Of a DNA stretch of 64,000 nucleotides, positions 48,489 to 58,399 are shown in pieces (within the stretch, counting starts at the first letter, position 1; every line of letters begins with the position of its first letter). The notes below the pieces were generated by a model that was given only the letters and a program-made list of their open reading frames with translations, ran no database searches and was not told where the DNA came from. The stretch spans positions 16,370,595 through 16,434,594 of the forward strand of contig NC_059374.1 of NCBI RefSeq assembly GCF_019703515.2, read 5' to 3'. A program made the translations under genes and the position numbers. This DNA is from Myxocyprinus asiaticus (lineage: Eukaryota > Chordata > Actinopteri > Cypriniformes > Catostomidae).

Positions 48489-48936
48489 TGGCTGAGTCTG
48501 GAATCTCTGCAGACATCCAAGTTTCTGTTAATAGATAATGCAGCAGTCCCTCGTCTCTCGTTGGAAAGAGATCCGCGCTTTCAGCTCGCAGAGCTTGTTA
48601 TCCAGAAACTGAACATTTGCCAGTAGAATACTGGGTAGCGGGGGTCGATTTGTTACTCTGATGAGAACGCCGGCTCTGTTTCCCCTTTTCCTCCTGCGTT
48701 TCTGCCCAGACAAAGGGCTCCACTTGCGTGTTTGTAAACAGCGGGTCGGCATTGAGGTATTTGAAGTCCAGTTTACGGTGTGAAATTGCTGAACCAATGT
48801 CCAAAAGTGTTTGTCTGTCGTAGACAATAAGGCAGACAACATCCAAGACAAAAAACATAAGAATTGTGAACAAAACAAACAAAACACTACCATGTTGTGT
48901 CAGAGCTTGCAACGCAGCAGCCATACTCGGCGCCAT
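48489..48936 (-). pseudogene. Rex1-like ORF2 N-terminus
   Basis: The start is MAPSMAAALQALTQ (48936), followed by a hydrophobic stretch (VLFVLFTILMFFVLDVVCLIV) and SRKLDF-like sequence. A shifted frame (48528-48893) then reads RAGVLIRVTNRPPLPSILLANVQFLDNKLCELKARI, the start of the endonuclease domain, where relatives have NVxSLxNK. Confidence 0.8.
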
Positions 48937-48955
48937 CTTGAGAGCTTCAAGATTA

Positions 48956-49071
48956 CCTGTAGAGTATATAACAAAAATAACATCTGCAACAGCAAAACTG
49001 CTAATTTGGTGCAGTCATATCGTAACATCCTTTATCTTACGAAATTAAACAGTTTGATGTGCTATAAGAAC
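48956..49071. repeat. Direct repeat, copy B (interrupted by LINE)
   Basis: AGAGTATATAACAAAAATAAC, ACATCTGCAACAGC, CTGCTAATTTGGTGCAGTCA and CATCCTTTATCTTACGAAAT match copy A at 44346-44453. The preceding part of the unit is at 45597-45612, before the LINE. Confidence 0.85.
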
Positions 49072-49590
49072 ACTTAAACTTTCAGAATGAAAAAAATAAA
49101 TACAAATAAAATAAAAATGTGCTCTCTTGTCCAAAAAGACCCTTTATTAAAGGTCCAGGTCCCTGGTCATTTCAGTATGACATTAACAGTTTGTGTGCCA
49201 CATTTCACAATGAGCTAATTTTGCACAGCAATATGATGATAACTATAAAAAATCAGGTTATTTAAAAAAAAAAATCTGTCAATGCAAGAAAACTGCGTTT
49301 ACATGACATTTTTAATCATCAGATTATTCACTTCTTTTGATGTCAAATTGTAAACATGTATGTGCGCAACACTTTGGATAAACTGCTGTGTATGAACCAA
49401 GGTTATTATCGTAAACTAAAACTAAAATGAAAACTAAATGTAAAAAAAAACATTTTCATAAACTGAAATAAAAATAAAAAGCAACATAATTAGAAAAACT
49501 GAAACTAAACTAAAATACATTTTCATGGCTCTGAAAAAAATAAAATAAAAATAATCAAAAAAAAAATTTAGTTCCCTTTTGACTCAGTAC
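49072..49590. other. Gene-free A-rich stretch
   Basis: Includes an AAACTAAAATGAAAAC-type degenerate A-rich segment at 49410-49570; otherwise nothing recognised. Confidence 0.5.
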
Positions 49591-50121
49591 ACTTGACATT
49601 GCATTTATTAATGTGGGGAGTGCCTTCTTACACAACCTAGTTGAAACCTCTCTATAATAACACCAGTGTTCTAATATTGGCTATGGAGTTTGAGCCCCGC
49701 CTGTTTGGCGCGAAGCTGTCTGCTATAAAAACAGGTGCACAAACACCATTTCCTCAGAATTTCTTCCTTCAAGACAGCGATCATCTCTTGTATAGAAGCC
49801 CTCTACCCTTCGCCATCGATAAACACGAGTCAGTGGGCAGAATCTTTATGGAAACAAGAAGACTCTCTGCTCCCCTGCAGTATTCTGGCGAACATCACTC
49901 CGCGTCGCTGCTTGACGCTTTGCTGGTGAACGGGCCTCAGCATCCTGATTCCCCGCAGCGCTTCGGCAGGTGTTTTGTATCCTTACAAAGCAATTGCATA
50001 TTGTGTATTGTATATTGTGTGAAATATAAATATAAATATATATTTATTTATATATTTATATATCTAAAAGAGTCGCTTACGTGTTCGCATTGTTTTAAAG
50101 ATATCGTTTCATAAGTGTTCC

Positions 50122-50409
50122 TTGTGCGAGAGGCACATCCCACTGTCAGATCAGCATGAGAGCTGCATTTACTGTCTGAGCCATGCCCACGCAGAGTCAG
50201 CTCTCATGGAGACTATGGGCATGAGTCTCAAGACGCGTCGTTCGCAAATCACCCTCGTTCTGAGGGACGATTCAGCCTCACGCGCCCTCCCACCCACCTC
50301 TTCTTTGATACCCGAGGATTCACACAAGGAGTCACGGTGGGGCCGTGAGGCCGAGCAGGATGAATTTGAGGTGGTCCATGTGCCGGCACATGCCCCGAGA
50401 GCCCCATAA
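50122..50409 (+). pseudogene. DIRS-like Gag N-terminus
   Basis: Contains DQHESCIYCLSHAHAESAL, matching the HxxCxxCL-x-HA zinc-like motif at the start of fish DIRS Gag proteins (also in copy 2 near 56820-56870). It then runs into low-complexity sequence and stops at 50407-50409. The C-terminal half of Gag is replaced by the next frame. Confidence 0.65.
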
Positions 50410-50427
50410 TCTCCACGAGGCGCATCT

Positions 50428-50958
50428 TTGCTGATACGCTATGGGCGAGACGAGCTCCGGCCCTCTGAAAGAGCGCACGGCCTCGTCTCGTTCAGTGGTT
50501 CTGATGCTGGGGATGATAATGACGATGTCATTTCTCTCGCTACATCAGGCGAGTGGTCAGTGGATGATGCTGCCACCCCTCCCCCCAGCGAGGGTGAGGA
50601 GCGTGCATGTGCCACTGACAAGGAGATGCTCCGTGTCCTTACAAGGGCGGTCAAAGAGCTTAACCTCGAGTGGTCTCCCCCAGAGGAACCTGAACAGTCT
50701 CGCCTCGATGAATGGTTCCTGCTGTCTGGACAGCATCAAGTGAAGCCAGTGTTACTAGCTGAAATAGACAATCTCCTCGTGAAAAGCGCGATAGAGGTTG
50801 TGCCAAATTGTCAAGCCCAAAAAGGGCTTTACAGCCGTTATTTTCTTGTCCCAAAGAAAGATGGCGGGCTTCGGCCGATCCTGGATCTGAGACATTTGAA
50901 TCGCGCACTCATAATGCGCGATTCAAAAATGGATATTATCACATGTACACCCACATGA
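50428..50958 (+). pseudogene. DIRS-like Gag-RT fragment
   Basis: A 176-codon frame: the acidic linker (SGSDAGDDNDDVISLATSGEW, as in DIRS Gag) passes into the RT start (LLAEIDNLLVKSAIEVVPN, GLYSRYFLVPKKDGGLRPIL, DLRHLNRAL). The next motif (FASIDLKDAYFRIQ and FEGTAYQFKVL) follows at 50960-51080 after a shift, and homology then stops before the YxDD box. Confidence 0.8.
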
Positions 50959-51085
50959 TAGGTTTGCGTCAATAGATCTGAAGGATGCGTACTTTCGTAT
51001 CCAAATTGTACGACATAACAGGATGTTTTTGATATTCGCGTTCGAGGGAACAGCGTATCAATTCAAAGTCCTGTTTGCAGTTAGA

Positions 51086-51640
51086 AAACTAGTGTGACTA
51101 GAAGGATTTATGAGGTGTGTTCCGGAGTCCAGTCATTTCTCTAAAAAAATGTATAATGTCCTGGTTTCAGCTGTTAGGCTCACTGATTATTTTTTCTTTT
51201 AAATATAATATCCTCAACATACTTCTTGGTATCGTGTCTGGTATCGATTGCAGGGAAGGGAAGATACAGTATTTTATTGCACTGCATGATGATTTGACGA
51301 TACTTTCATTCTATCAATCTGCAGCAATACACTCAGAATCTATCTGGTTACCATAACAATGACTCACGCGCTTGGTGCTCTCTGCTGCTCTCTATCATCA
51401 TCCAATGCAAATGAGAAATGCCCAAATAAAAATGCATGTTCAACAAGCTGAAAGAAGCCGATCTATTTCTTTACACAACATATGAAAATGGAATTGAAAT
51501 GTTTTGCTGTCACTGTAAATATTCATACAGCTGTATCAATTTATGTAGGGCTTTACTGGTTGTTTAGATCAGTGTTACTATCAGAAATAATTAATAATTA
51601 TTTCTTTAGTTATTAATTAATATTTAAATTAATTAATTGA
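51086..51640. other. Gene-free stretch
   Basis: Nothing recognised; a 79-codon plus frame (51117-51356) has no domain. Confidence 0.5.
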
Positions 51641-52690
51641 ATCTAACTCATTAAAACCTCATATGGGGCTCCAGTAAATGTAGTGCGCTACATTTAGGAG
51701 CGGGTTTGGTTATTAGCAATAATTAATAATTACCAAAGACAATTATTAATTATTACAATCAATAGAACATTGATGAGAATCAATGTTAGCTTTTTCTAAT
51801 CCTTTAAATCAACAATTATCAAAGATAATCATTAATTGTTAACATCGATGAAACAATAATTAAAATTAACACTAGCTTATTGATCATTCAAATTCAACAA
51901 TCATCCAAGATAATTATCAATTAACAAAAATCAATAGAATATTAATAAGGATTAACATTGACGGGGCACCACCCTGGAATCAGGGACTAATAACCAGATA
52001 GTATAACAGTCTCAATATTAGATTGTTTTCTTAGGAAAATCGACATCCGAAGAATATCTATTTTCGGGAAAAAAACAATGAATGAAGGCTTGAATCCGAG
52101 CACTGACATCCCATCAACATGACACAGGTGTATGCAAAACAAACCAAAACACTTCTCTTTGTAGTATAACAAAGTTTATTTATGCAGTAATATCAATTAA
52201 TAATTAATACAATGCAGTCAATAAACTTCCGACTTACAACTACAAACTAAACAGTGATATGATTAGATATGGAAATCAAAATAATCCTATAACACATGAG
52301 GGTGTGTGTGTGTGAGAGAGTGTGTGTGTGTGTGTGTGTAAGGAGGGACAAGCACAAAATGGCGGACGTGACTCTCGTGGAGAGTATGTCACGTGAGACT
52401 TCCGGCCAGGGAATATGACCGCGAATGTGGGCAGAGAGAAACCAGTCAATGGTAGCTTAGGGACAAAGCTGAGCTTTATCACGAAGCTATCTACTAGCCA
52501 AAACTGTGTGCCAGAATGTTTGTGAGGGGTCGCATGTGTGTGTGGTTAGTAGGAGAGAGAGAGAATTAAGTGATGGCCCCAAAGACGATTTCACGATCGT
52601 GGGAGAGAAAGCAGCTGTTAGTTTATCACTCAGAGATGCGGTGGATGGCTCGTAAACAGTCCTGCGTTCTTTGATTCTTTAATGGATAAC
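51640..52690. repeat. Left part of unidentified repeat with ~85-bp tandem units
   Basis: From about 51705 to 51962 three diverged units of about 80-90 bp repeat the theme AATTATCAAAGATAATCATT, ATCAATAGAAC, ATTAACA. The downstream part (to 52690) includes a GT-rich microsatellite (52300-52341) and GC-richer DNA. Probable continuation at 57365-58140, since a DIRS element is inserted between. Confidence 0.5.
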
Positions 52691-53040
52691 ATCATGGTTA
52701 CTGGTGTAACCTCCGTTCCCTGATGGAGGGAACGAGACGTTGGTGTCGATGTAGTGACACTAGGGGTCACTCTTGGGAGCCCGAGACACCTCTGGTCTTT
52801 GATAAAAGGCCAATGAAAATTGGCGAGTGGTATTTGCATGCCACTCCCCCGGACATACAGGTATAAAAGGAGCTGGTATGCAACCACTCATTCAGGTTTT
52901 ACGTTGAGGAGTCGATATAAGGTCCTGTCATTTCAGCGGGTAGTTCAGCATTGTGGCAGGAGGGACCAACGTTCCCTATCTGTCACTCATTCGACGTTGG
53001 TGTCGATGTAGTGACACTATGGGTCCCTATACAAAACACC
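52691..53040. repeat. DIRS copy 2 left terminal repeat and reduced internal complementary region
   Basis: The terminus starts ATCATGGTTACTGGTG. The TATA box is at 52862-52869. Downstream, TTCCCTATCTGTCACTCATTCG (about 52972) matches the right terminus. The other half of the internal complementary region, which copy 1 keeps (reverse complement of the left tip), is missing here. Confidence 0.75.
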
Positions 53041-53783
53041 ACAAGGCTGAACTGTGTTACGTGAACTGGCGGTGTGTGGTGGGCAGACTTGCTGTGTGCC
53101 TCATAGCCAGCAAACCAGGTCGGCACATAACCTCCCCCAACACAGTTATGAGTGTCGAACGGCCCTTTTTGGGGACAAGTCGACTAGCCAAAGATAGAGA
53201 CAGGCTTAACCCAGTTGTGGCCTCTTTTCCCCTTCTCTTTCTTCCACTCCCTAAAAAAGAAGGGGGATTATCTGACTGGGCCGCCAGGTCTAGTCGGGGG
53301 GTGTCCCTCCCAAGGGGAGGACACCGCGGAGACCACACCTCGCCCCAAGAGAGGGGGGGATATTTAAGTGGAAGAATACATCACATGGTCTTTCCAATCA
53401 TGTGGAGAGCCTTCAAGGTAGATCCTGCCCAATGGGGGAGGAGTTACTACAAACATGGAGACTTGGGCAGAGGGGCTCTTCCCAAGGAAGACGCAGTTTT
53501 CCAGCAGGGAAACGAATTAGCGGAAGATATAGATCGCATGGGGTTAGCCTTACAGGGAACCGCCACATGCGGAGCACCTACCCCAGAACCGGGTTCTTAG
53601 TTAGCGCGTGTACTGGGCCGGCAGCGAGTCGCTCCGAAAACTCGACTGCCAATGGGCTCGGAGGAAGTCAACCAGGGAACAAATTTTGTGAACACTACTG
53701 GGAATTAACGGTGCACGTCTTCAGCTCAAAAGGAGGTGGAAGGCGCTATGTGCAAGCGATATACCCGGCCGGCTATCCCGGGC
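53041..53783. other. DIRS copy 2 noncoding 3' region
   Basis: Corresponds to 20095-20825 of copy 1, with close similarity throughout. Open frames on the plus strand here (for example 52953-53600) are antisense and not known proteins. Confidence 0.7.
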
Positions 53784-54685
53784 TTATCCGCTTGTGTTGC
53801 GTGCCACTACCTGTGACGAAACCGGTTCCACCCGGAGGTTGTAGAACCTTGCAAAGGTGTTGGGTGTTGCCCAGCCCACTGCTCTGCAAATGTCTGTTAG
53901 AGAGGCACCTCTGGCCAAGGCCCAAGAATCCGCTACACCACGGGTAGATTGGGCTCGCAGCCCTACCGGGGGTGGCATGTTTTGGGCGAGATATGCCATA
54001 GTTATGGTGTCAACGAGCCAGTGGGCGATCCTCTGCTTGGAGACAGCACTTCCTTTCTGCTGTGCACCAAAAGCAGACAAAGAGCTGCTCAGAGATTCTA
54101 AAGCTCTGCATGCAATCCAAATAGATGCGTAAAGTATGCACCGGACACAGCGACGACAGGGCTGGGTCTGCCTCCTCCTGGGGCAGCACTTGCAGGTTCA
54201 CCACCTGGTCCCTAAAGGGGTGGTGGGAACCTTGGGCACATAGCCCGGTCAGGGTCTCAGGATCACGTGAGAGTAACCTGGACTGAACTCCAGGCATGTT
54301 TCACTGACAGAGAATGCTTGCAGGTCACCTACCCTCTTGATGGAAGTGAGCGCAGTCAGGAGGGCAGTCCTCAAGGAGAGTGCCTTAAGCTCGGCTGACT
54401 GCAAAGGCTCAAAGGGGGCTCTCTGTAGACCCTGAAGAACTACAGAGGTCCGATGAGGGAACGAGGTGCGGCCTGGAGGGATTCAGCCTCCTGGCGCCTC
54501 TTAGGAACCTGATGATCAGGTCGTGCTTCCCAAAGGACTTACCGTCGACTGCGTTGTGGTGTGCTGCTATGGCAGCAACGTACACCTTCAAGGTGGAAGG
54601 GGACAGCCTCCCTTCCAACCTCTCTTGCAGGAAGGAAAGCACTGATCTGACTGCGCATCTCTGGGGGTCTTCCCGACGTTTTCAC
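53784..54685 (-). pseudogene. DIRS tyrosine recombinase, broken (copy 2)
   Basis: Three frames: 54409-54642 (LSFLQERLEGRLSPSTLKVY), 54010-54297 (HPFRDQVVNLQVLPQEEADPAL) and 53784-54080 (ending ARFYNLRVEPVSSQ with the nucleophile Tyr). The catalytic His of the HxxR motif is replaced by Gln (QSTRGVADSWALARG). With the frameshifts, this copy cannot make an active enzyme. Confidence 0.85.
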
Positions 54686-55163
54686 GTCAGCATCTTGAAC
54701 GGGAGTCTGTGTAAAGCCTAGTTCAGAACTCACAGGTCTAAGATTGGCCTCAACCCACCAACTTTTTTCGGTACGATGAAGTAGGGGCTGAAAAAACCCT
54801 TTCTTCATCTCGGCTGGAGGTACAGGTTCTATCGCACCCTTCCGTAGGAGGGTAGCGATCTCTGCGCAAGGTAGCAGCGTTTTCGTCTTTCACCAAGGTG
54901 AAGTGGACACCGCTGAACCTGGGTGGATGCCTGGCGAAGTGAATCGCACTGCCGAGTCGGACAGTCTGGACCAGCCCTCGTGACGGATTGGAAAATGCAA
55001 GCCATGCGTCCAAGTTCCGCGCAAGGAGGACCAAAGGGACAATGTCATCGGATGTACCGGCAGGTGGGGCCTCACGGCGGGGCGGAGCTCGAGGTGCCAC
55101 ACCACGTCGTGGCCGTGCTGAGTCTAAGGACATAGAAACATTTACCTGGCTCCTTGTGACCAC
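54686..55163 (-). pseudogene. DIRS RT 5' part, joined to recombinase by deletion (copy 2)
   Basis: 55163-54750 carries the linker (SLDSARPRRGVAPRAPPR, DIVPLVLLARNLDAWL, HFTLVKDENAATLR), then shifted frames reach the FIVP-x-K and LRPILDL region. Right after the plus-strand block CAGCATCTTGAACGGG the sequence jumps through a 15-nt filler (about 54674-54688) to recombinase sequence. RT palm and RNase H are gone. Confidence 0.8.
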
Positions 55164-55179
55164 CCCAAGAACAGCCTGG

Positions 55180-56900
55180 GAGGAAGAGGCCTGTCCTCAT
55201 GACCCATGGAGACTGTCACATCGGAGGCGGATTTGTGCCACAGCTGGGCGCTCAGGGCCAGGAGACCGCCGCTAGAGCGCCAAACCTGCCAAATAGAGTG
55301 GTGGACGGTGGTCTAGATGACGGCCGTACACACTGGATACGTGACCCAGGGAACAAGGAAACCGCTCTTGCTGAGCTCTTGAGTACTGCAGCCACTTGGG
55401 CATGCAGCGCAATTAAATGCAAAAGGTAACAAAAAGATGAAGATCTGCTTACCAGCTCCAGAGCAGCGGGTTTCGTTGTCCCTGGGTCACCCGTCTCAAG
55501 GGCGCTTTGAAGCCTTTCATGGGTTCTGGGCGGCCACGAGATGGGTGGTGTCTGCTTCCTGCGGTGGGCTCCACGCCGGGGCCGGGCCGAAGGGGCGGGC
55601 TGCGGCGGAGCCGGTGCAGTCACCGCAGGGGGACGCCCTTGGTGATGAGTAGATGGGGTGTGGGATCTTGAGCCTCACCGGGGCAGGATATGCCAGCTAG
55701 CATCCATCTACTGCTCTACCATTGAGAACTGCTGGGCAAAGTCCTCGACGGTGTCGCCGAATAGGCCAGCCTGGGAAATGGGGGCAGCCAGGATTCGTGA
55801 CTTGTCGGCCTCACCCATCTCGACCAGGTTGAGCCAAAGGTGGCGCTCCTGGACCACTAGTGTGGCCATCGTCCGCCCGAGAGACTGCGCCGTGACCTCC
55901 ATCGCTCAGAGAGCGAGGTCGGTCGCCGAGCGCAGTTCCTGCATCAATCCCGGGGTGGGACTGCCCTCGTGCAGTTCCTTTAGCGCCTTGGCGGACTTGC
56001 AGGAGAGCGGCACTGTAGGCCTTGGCCGTCAGAGATGACGTAAACCTACAGGCCTTGGACGGGGGCTTTTGGGCACCCGCGCCAGGTGGCGACGCTCTGC
56101 GGGCATAGGTGCACCGCGAGCGCCTTTATCCACCGGGGGATTGCCGAATAGCCCTTGGCCGCCCCCCCACCATCGAGAGTAGTGAGGGCAGGGAAGCTGA
56201 AAAGATCGGGACCGGGCAGTAAAAAGTGCCTCCTGCGACCTTGTCAGCTCTTCATGCACTTCTGGGAAGAAAGGAACGGGGGCGGGGCATGGCTTTGAGC
56301 GGCGCCGCGAGCCCAGGAACCAATCACCGAGCCGCGAGGGTTCAGGGAAGAGCGGCGAAATCCACTCTAACCGACGCTCGCGGCTGCCCGGGAAAGCATG
56401 TCATCATCTCTGTGTCAGCCTGTGACTGGGCAATCGACCCCGAAGGGAGGAGCCCAGCTGAGGCTTCCGACTGGACGAGCCCACTCTCCAATGCTGCGCT
56501 GGAGAGCTCATCACTTTCGCGGGCTCCAAATAAGAGGTCGAACTCGCCGTGAGATGAGCCGGAGGACTCACCCGGAAGCCCGATCGGGGCAGATGAGCGT
56601 GCTGGGGAATGGGAGGTCCGTGGGGGGATACCCGGCGGAGGCGGTCCTATTGGGGTCCCCAAATCGCCCCCAGTGCTAGCTGCGCTGGCCTCATACCCGT
56701 GGGTAAAAGGACCGAGGTGGGAGCCTCTGGGGTGGCTCGCTTTCTTACAAAGGCGAGCCGCGACCGCAACGTTGCCATGGACATATTATCACAATGAGAA
56801 CATGACCATCCACGAATGCTGTCTCCGCGTGAGCAGTGCCCAGACACGAAAGACAGTGATCGTGACCATTAGAAGGTGAGAGATAACGAGCACATTCAGG
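55180..56900 (-). pseudogene. DIRS Gag (copy 2), frameshifted
   Basis: N-terminal part near 56820-56880 reads CLSCLGTAHAETAF with the HxxCxxCLG-x-HA motif; 56647-56847 continues with NMSMATLRSRLAF. 56342-56662 holds a Ser/Glu-rich linker (GEFDLLFGARESDEL). 55708-55902 contains the best-conserved block, LWLNLVEMGEADKSRILAAP, ISQAGLFGDTVEDFAQQF. The C-terminal part (55252-55623) is Pro/Arg-rich. Several indels separate these blocks. Gag would package the element RNA. Confidence 0.75.
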
Positions 56901-57180
56901 AATAACACACAATCGGAAAAGCATCTTTAAAAAGACGCGTCTTTAAAAAGACGTTCCGTGTGTGTTCTCTTTTAGAGAAATATATACTCTTTTAGAGGGG
57001 AAAAATGCTCTTTCAGAAAATATACTCTCTAGTTTTTCTGCCGAAGCGCCCAGGGGCGTTCTCAGCAGTGCACCAGTGCAGAGGGTGGAGAAGCCGCTGA
57101 AATGCACTGTCAGGTCCAGCAGAGGTGAATGAACAGTAGTATTCAGCTCAATGAGCATGAACGTTTGGCTCCGAAGAGAA

Positions 57181-57364
57181 AATCTGAATGAGTGGTTGCA
57201 TACCAGCTCCTTTTATACCCGTATGTCCAGGGGAGTGGCATGCAAATACCACTCACCAATTTTTATTGGCCTTTTATCAAAGACCAGAGGTGTCATGGGC
57301 TCCCAAGAGTGACCCCTAGTGTCACTACATCGACACCAACGTCGAGTGAGTGACAGATAGGGAA
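57181..57364 (-). repeat. DIRS copy 2 right terminal repeat (promoter end)
   Basis: Inverse of 52740-52900 with its own outer tip (ACGTCGAGTGAGTGACAGATAGGG, reading outward). The TATA box (complement 57210-57217) points at gag. Confidence 0.8.
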
Positions 57365-58395
57365 ACTCAGTTTGCCGGTCTCACCCGCGATGGCGGAAAT
57401 GAACAACAGCCCACTGTGGTTGGACCACAATACAGCAAATAAAATTTGTGATAATTAATACCCTGAGTATTAATAATGAGCGGACATGGCGGTCCGTAAA
57501 CTGTACAAGCAAAAACCTTGAAACACAAGAATAACACACTATAATATTCTATCTCTGCCCAGACGTAAACCTCTTACTTGAATCGCATGAGGATGCAGGT
57601 GGAATGTGTGTTCATCCATCCTTTAACTCAGACACGGTTCCTCGAGGCTTGGGTGATGAGGAGGCCGTTTCCTCACTCTGTCGGCGGGCGGTACGGCTGC
57701 TGATTCTCGGCGGGCTGGCGGAGAAATCAGAAACGTCGACTTGATTGAAGGTGGAAGAGAAATCTTTAATCTCTTCACTTCTGCAGGCAAACGGATGAAG
57801 ATGCAGATTGCTCGGCAGTCTCCTTCGGATCCGTTAGAGTGTTCGGTTGAACACAGAGTAATCTCAACTCGTCCAGCAAGATGGAGATTGTATGGCCACA
57901 GTTTCAAGTCGGACGTTACTTCCTTGTGCCACGAGACTGCACCTGAGAGCAGCGATGAGCTGCATCTACCCACAGCGAGCAAAGTTTCTGGAAGCAAATC
58001 CTGGAAGCATTTCAGAGGTATTTCTACTCCTGATGATGTCATGGTTGAGGTGCGTTTTGTTGTGTGCCTCATCCAATAGGAGTTGAGAGTTCGATCCTTT
58101 AGTGAGCAAGGCTTCATGGGATTTGTAGTCTGTTTTGGACTCCCTTTGTTTGATTTTGGCGTGTTTTTTTATCAGTAAGATTTATGACTTTTTATGTGGG
58201 GGCCTGAGTTAGGTTTTACGACTGTGTTAGGCCTGCCTTTGTCTTCTATCTGTATACATGAGGCCCAACATTTATTTTTTTGAAATTGTACAAGCACTTA
58301 AATGTGGAAATGTGGAATTTTATTTTAATTTTTAAGTTCTAATGTAGCAAATTTTGTGTAAAAATTTGAAATTTCAAGCACTGACAAGTCATATC
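57365..58395. repeat. Right part of unidentified repeat, then gene-free DNA
   Basis: 57365-58140 is GC-richer and may continue the element of 51640-52690. A 164-codon minus frame (57623-58117) and a 112-codon plus frame (57741-58079) overlap and have no domain, so neither is called. 58140-58395 shows nothing. Confidence 0.4.
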
Positions 58396-58399
58396 ATTA

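Larger units (their letters stand above)
45618..48950 (-). mobile_element. Rex1/CR1-group LINE, 3.33 kb, with GATTA target duplications
   Basis: The minus-strand element starts 14 nt before the ORF2 start (48936) and ends in TGACAATAAAAGTGATTTGA with repeated GATTT units (45618-45660). GATTA flanks both sides (45613-45617 and 48951-48955). It covers endonuclease, RT and C-terminus in order, so it is either full length for ORF2 or truncated just ahead of it. Several frameshifts show that it is inactive. Confidence 0.85.
49640..51085 (+). mobile_element. DIRS-like retrotransposon fragment, copy 3 (plus strand)
   Basis: The left part has a TATA box (CTATAAAAAC, about 49723) ahead of a leader, then Gag-like frames and a truncated RT. 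The protein differs clearly from copies 1 and 2, so this is another DIRS subfamily. No recombinase or right terminal repeat was found before ordinary sequence resumes near 51085. Confidence 0.7.
52691..57364 (-). mobile_element. DIRS retrotransposon copy 2, both termini present
   Basis: The left terminal repeat (52691 to about 52905) and right terminal repeat (about 57181-57364) are inverted relative to each other and share about 150 bp, including a TATAAAAG box in each. On the minus strand the order is Gag (about 56900-55200), start of RT (55163-54690), recombinase (54685-53784). Relative to copy 1, about 1.5 kb from RT to the recombinase start is deleted. No target duplication is visible, as expected. 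Confidence 0.85.

Noticed and set aside
57623..58117. 164-codon minus-strand frame
   Set aside because: No known domain, a strongly overlapping plus-strand frame, and it lies in probable repeat DNA.
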